Source: Charina bottae
Taxonomy: Eukaryota; Chordata; Lepidosauria; Squamata; Charinaidae
Assembly (NCBI GenBank): GCA_023362775.1
Contig: JALMGJ010000004.1
Coordinates: 49,594,298-49,658,297 of the forward strand
Direction: 5' to 3'
DNA length: 64,000 bases
A model generated the notes under the pieces. The model had not been told where the DNA came from. It was given only the letters and a program-made list of their open reading frames with translations, and searched no databases. This document shows positions 59,643 to 64,000 of the stretch, piece after piece. Both the position numbers and the translations under genes were made by a program. How positions within the stretch are numbered: the stretch's first letter is position 1; the number at the start of each line of letters is the position of its first letter.

Positions 59643-62359
59643 GCTTAGTAGCAAATCACACAAACCTTGGTTCTCCATGAGCAATATCATGTGCACAAGC
59701 TGGAACAATACAAAAACTAGTAACCCAACAAAAGCTCAGATAGATTGAGGGTTTATAAATACATTACTATCTTCTCTTCCTCCTCCTTCACCTTTCTAGT
59801 TCTCTCCTATTTTATTATTCACATCTGGATATTTTCCTGTCTTTTAATAGACAATTCCTCCAGGGTAGAGCCATCACAAACAGGTTTTCAAACAGCTAGA
59901 CAAGTGGCAAGTCTGAAGTACCCACTCTACCCACTGCTGCCAGTGGGATAAGGGGAGAACTGGAAATATAGCAGGGCTTGGAATAAAAGTCAAAGATTGG
60001 GGGGTGGGCAGCAAGGAATAGTATTCCTCTACAGTTAATGGTCTGTTACAGGTACCTGTATCAATTAATTGATTTTAGGAAAGGTGAGAAAAAAATCACA
60101 CATATGCCTTTTACTATGCACATTTACTATGCTATGTCTATATGTATTGTGTATAACCATATACCCATTTTTGTACATCCATTCTCTTATAATTCACATT
60201 TTTCTGAAACTGCAACCTTTTTGAAAATGTAAATATTACATTTGTACTTACAATTAGACCTATCCCAAGTCTGATGCTGCGAGGAACAATTCTGCACATG
60301 TATCTTTTCCTAAGATGATCCAATGGAAGGGATCCAACAGGAAATCAAAAAATTCAGACTTAGAAAATGGAACAAACTCTGGACTATATCATATTCATTC
60401 AAGGAGCAAAGCCATTTATAAGGTGTCCCCTTTTAGCAACAGGTCTGCTTTCCATCAGATTAATAGAACAGCTCATTTTCAAATGATGTAGCCATATGGT
60501 TTTAGCTTTCCTAGGACCGGCTACATTCAGTTCTGTCATCTTAAAATTTCTGCCTGACAAGTATTGATATGGCACTGCCAAAGCATCTTTTAAGAATTTT
60601 CTTTTCCTTGTTAGTAGCTTTTCAATGTCCTTTCTTCTACTTTCTGGCTTTAGGTTTGCAATCTACTTTTAATCAAAATATGATTTACTGAAGTCCTGGC
60701 ACCTTCTAGAATGAACATTATTTTTAGGCATTATTGTTACAATTCCATTAGTCTGGAGCTCCAGAAAGTCTGGAGCTTTTGGTTCTCCTGCACTCAGGAG
60801 GTCTCATTAGGCTCTGAAAATCATCAATCTGATCAAGAGCAGCTTCTTATAGAAGCACCCCAAGTGTGTATTTGGACTGAAGGCAGAAACTAAGCTGTCT
60901 CCTTGGAAAATTGCATAATCCCAGTAAATCTGTTGTCTTTTAAGTAACTCACAGAGGACAAAGGCTAACCTTTATATAATGCAGTTTTATAAAGGTTAGC
61001 AGAGATAGTTAGTGCTGCCAGAAATGAAATACTTAATATCCAACATATGGTTTGGATTACCAATGTTTAAAAGGTGGCTAACGGAGAAACAAGTTGTAAA
61101 GGGGTTCAGAAAAATAGCAGTTACACTGCTTAAGTTCTAATGTTGTTTGCTATCCAGTACAGTCCAAAATGGAATATTGTGTTCTGTGTGAGATCAAAGT
61201 CTAGTCAAAGGGATTCTAAAGTGTAAATGTGACAGATCAAGTCAATTCTTTGTATACACAAAACCAGAAAAGTTACATATACTTGGCCCAAAACAGAGAC
61301 GGTAGAGTCATCTGGAATAATTCTATGATTGGATACATGACCATGTGTTATACTCTATATTCTTGCTGGATCAAGCTCTGGAAGCTCTTTTTTCCAGGTG
61401 TAGTGGGTATGGTAAAGTATATATGAACTCACAGTGTTCTTGTCACCTATTAATTAGTGACTTCCACAGAAAAGTATTATCAAGTTTCATTGGTTAGGCT
61501 GATGAAATTTCCAAACATAATTAAGTTTATTTATGCACGACTGAACAACAAAAAAACAGGTAAGCCTTCCCTCGTATTCATGGACTTCAGCCAACCAGGC
61601 TAAATGACAGACAGCTATGTCTGAGTTTCAGTCAGCATTCACTCTGAGATTACCTGAACTTTGTCTCATCAGAGTAAAATGCACTACCCACTCCCATCCT
61701 AGATGTTTCTGTTCTGTGGGGCAGATCGTAAGCAGAATTCCTCTGGAAGAGGGACAAGCAAGAAGTAAGTGCTGAATAGAGGGAAGGGAAGCCTGAGTCA
61801 AATCTCCTTCAGCCCCAGGATTAAGTATGGCATTTCCAGAAAACCAAAAGCAATACCAAATAAAATTGAATCAGCAAGAAACCGCTGATTCAAAGAACCA
61901 TTAATTGGGTAGTCATAGGTGAATGCCTAGTTAGCATTGCTCTAAGGTTATTCTTTATTTTCGGTGTGCTGGTTACGTTCAATGCTTCAATGCTCTGCTA
62001 TTTACCATATGTATGCAAGCTCAGTTATTGTATATTCAATGCCTCATGGGATCTCTGAGCGGGAGATTCATTGTACCTTATATTTGCAACAAATTATATG
62101 ATTCTGTACTGCTTTCTATGGGAGATGGTACTGTTTGCAATTTTTGTAGCACTGTAACTAATTGCTTTAAATGTCACTATCTAAAGTTAAAACTAGATTT
62201 TACATTTTTTATAATGAAAATCTGATTTTAAGTTTACCTTGTGATATTGATCAAACTCCCAAAGGAGTGGAGGCTGATTTCCCTAGACATACAGTATATT
62301 TGAAAATTGTAAAAGCCAGGAGATACTGCTAAAGAATTTATTTCATTTTATCATATCTT
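59643..62359. other. AT-rich sequence without recognisable feature
   Basis: No recognisable feature. Confidence 0.5.
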
Positions 62360-62361
62360 CC

Positions 62362-62362
62362 C

Positions 62363-62420
<58 letters not shown>

Positions 62421-62421
62421 A
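62362..62421. repeat. (TATC)n microsatellite
   Basis: About fourteen uninterrupted TATC units. Confidence 0.97.
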
Positions 62422-64000
62422 TTTAAATTTGTAACTAGGCTGTGGGATACCTATCTGTTTCACACACCAGGTTTAGAGGGAGGAGGTTGGTAAAAGTATC
62501 CCCTTGAAAAATAGGAGATGGCAGCAGTAACTATCAAGCCACTACACTATGGCAGAAAGCTACAATCAGAGGCTTCTGGGAGAAGCTAAGAACTTCACCA
62601 TTCCACCTATGGGCTCAGCCCTGCCCTGTCACTGGAGTGTTCTTTCCCTATTGCAGTTATGACTGCAGTTCTATTACTGGCCAGTTTAGGAACCACAATG
62701 TATAGCAGCACTGGAAAAATCACCATTTGTTTGTATATTTTTTTAGTTTTGACCTACATACAATTGTGGAAAGTCATTCAACAAATATCACTAAAGTTTG
62801 TATGTGTGTATTCATATTCTGATATAGATATATAGATATATCTCAGATTGTTTACAGAGGAAGGCAGAAAGCTTTTAAGTGTATAATGTGCTTGACATGT
62901 AAGAAATTGGTGTTGATCTTGGTTAATTTGAAACAAAAAAAACGTGGCATACAAAATGGAAAAGTGAAGATGGAAACTGCTTCTTTCCAGAATGGGTTTT
63001 CTTGGGTGAGAATGCCCTGGAAAGATGAAAGGACCACACTTTACTTTGGTTATCATTAGTAAAAGCCATGCAGAAGACTGCTATAGGGAGTAACTTTTAA
63101 AGTGTAATATGATTATTAGATATCTGTAGGTGATAATGGTGAAATAACAACAACAACATATAATGTATGAATGGGGGAAAATATATAGGTCATTTATTTC
63201 AGCCTAAATCCATAAATCCAGTAAACAGTCCCCAGCAACTGACCATCCAACCAACTCACAGGCTAGAGCCCCCTGCTTTAAATTCTGAAATTAATAATGG
63301 CATAGAAACATCTTTTAACTCTATGAAATGTAACGTTAGTTGAGCCACCCATGGTCTTGTTTCCTTCAGTCCTGATCCACTTTCTTTTGGTCCTGATCTT
63401 CATGACTCCATTGTACCTAAGCACAGACGAATAAATCAAATAACGTGCAAGAATAACAAATTACATTTTTATTTTCCTGATACTTGAGTAGGAATGTTCC
63501 ACAATCCTTATGATTCAGAACAAATATTTCTGAGTGTCCATTGGTAAGCATACTGCTGAAGCTGTGGCTTTGGAAACGCTTGTTCCTTGAATCTGGGTTT
63601 GTTCAAGGCTGGGATGGCTACTATGCCTAGATGCCACAAGGAAAAAGAAAGCAATTGGGTGCACTTAGTGCACTGCAGAATTGTGCCTTCATCAAACCTT
63701 CAGACCTTACCATTTCTATAGATGTTTTAAAATCAAAGAGATCTCACTTTTTTAATGAAAAATCCCAAATGGTCTAGAAAGGGTTTCAGAATGGTTTAAA
63801 ATAAGCATCATTTCTTTATTCTTATTGCATCATCTGTTTTGCAGATAAAGCCAAAGAAGTGTTAGCATTAAACTGGGATATCCAGTGTGAGTGGACACAA
63901 TTGGCTGTGGAATGACCTTCCCATGTTTACTTTCAGTGGTTACAGTATTGTAATCAAAGAATGAAGAAACAACACTCACTAAAATATAATAGCAAAGTAA
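62422..64000. other. AT-rich sequence without recognisable feature
   Basis: No recognisable feature up to the window end. Confidence 0.5.

Noticed and set aside
62362..62421. Regularly spaced short repeats considered as a CRISPR-like array
   Set aside because: Perfect 4-bp tandem units without spacers in a vertebrate genome: a microsatellite.

Overview
The window looks like AT-rich intergenic or deep-intronic DNA from a squamate reptile (lizard or snake). The evidence is its repeat content: BovB (RTE-clade) LINEs of two distinct lineages, a tRNA-derived SINE whose 3' end resembles the BovB 3' end (Sauria/Squam type), CR1/L2-type LINE 3' ends with ATAA-rich tails, L1 fragments, a Penelope-like element, hAT-type miniature transposons and long compound microsatellites. 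I found no intact host protein-coding gene, no tRNA or rRNA gene and no CRISPR array. The only host-gene-derived sequence I recognise is a broken DIRAS2-like copy at 7973-8529. Species cannot be determined from this sequence alone.

Layout. 1-2829 holds two BovB pieces from different lineages in the same orientation; the first runs off the left edge. A deleted BovB 3' end lies at 5023-5295. The DIRAS2-like pseudogene (7973-8529) is followed by a LINE 3' tail and a Penelope-like insertion (9533-10216) with a 15-bp target-site duplication (TSD). A small hAT MITE is at 11939-12021. 12781-16629 is a nested structure: a BovB copy (minus strand) split by a second non-LTR retrotransposon (plus strand, 14077-16584) that ends in a C2H2 zinc finger. 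17-34 kb is mostly featureless AT-rich DNA with SINEs, CR1/L2-like tails, a second-lineage BovB (28303-29027, 14-bp TSD) and microsatellites. 34.5-45 kb carries three hAT MITEs with 8-bp TSDs, two more SINEs, and an L1 deletion derivative (40246-42339) with an intact 138-codon ORF. 45172-48393 is the main feature: a full-length BovB with an uninterrupted 1010-codon endonuclease/reverse-transcriptase ORF and a perfect 12-bp TSD. After that come an L1 3' end containing an AT-rich palindrome, more SINE and BovB tails, a 216-bp tandem duplication whose second copy is split by a solo LTR (56415-56857, 5-bp TSD), and a last BovB tail at 59205-59633.

How the parts relate. The intact BovB encodes the machinery expected to mobilise itself and probably the SINEs that share its 3' end. 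It differs from the BovB at the left edge at about 14 of 1630 aligned positions by hand count, so this lineage moved recently. TSDs allow many insertions to be delimited to the base and, where nested, ordered in time.
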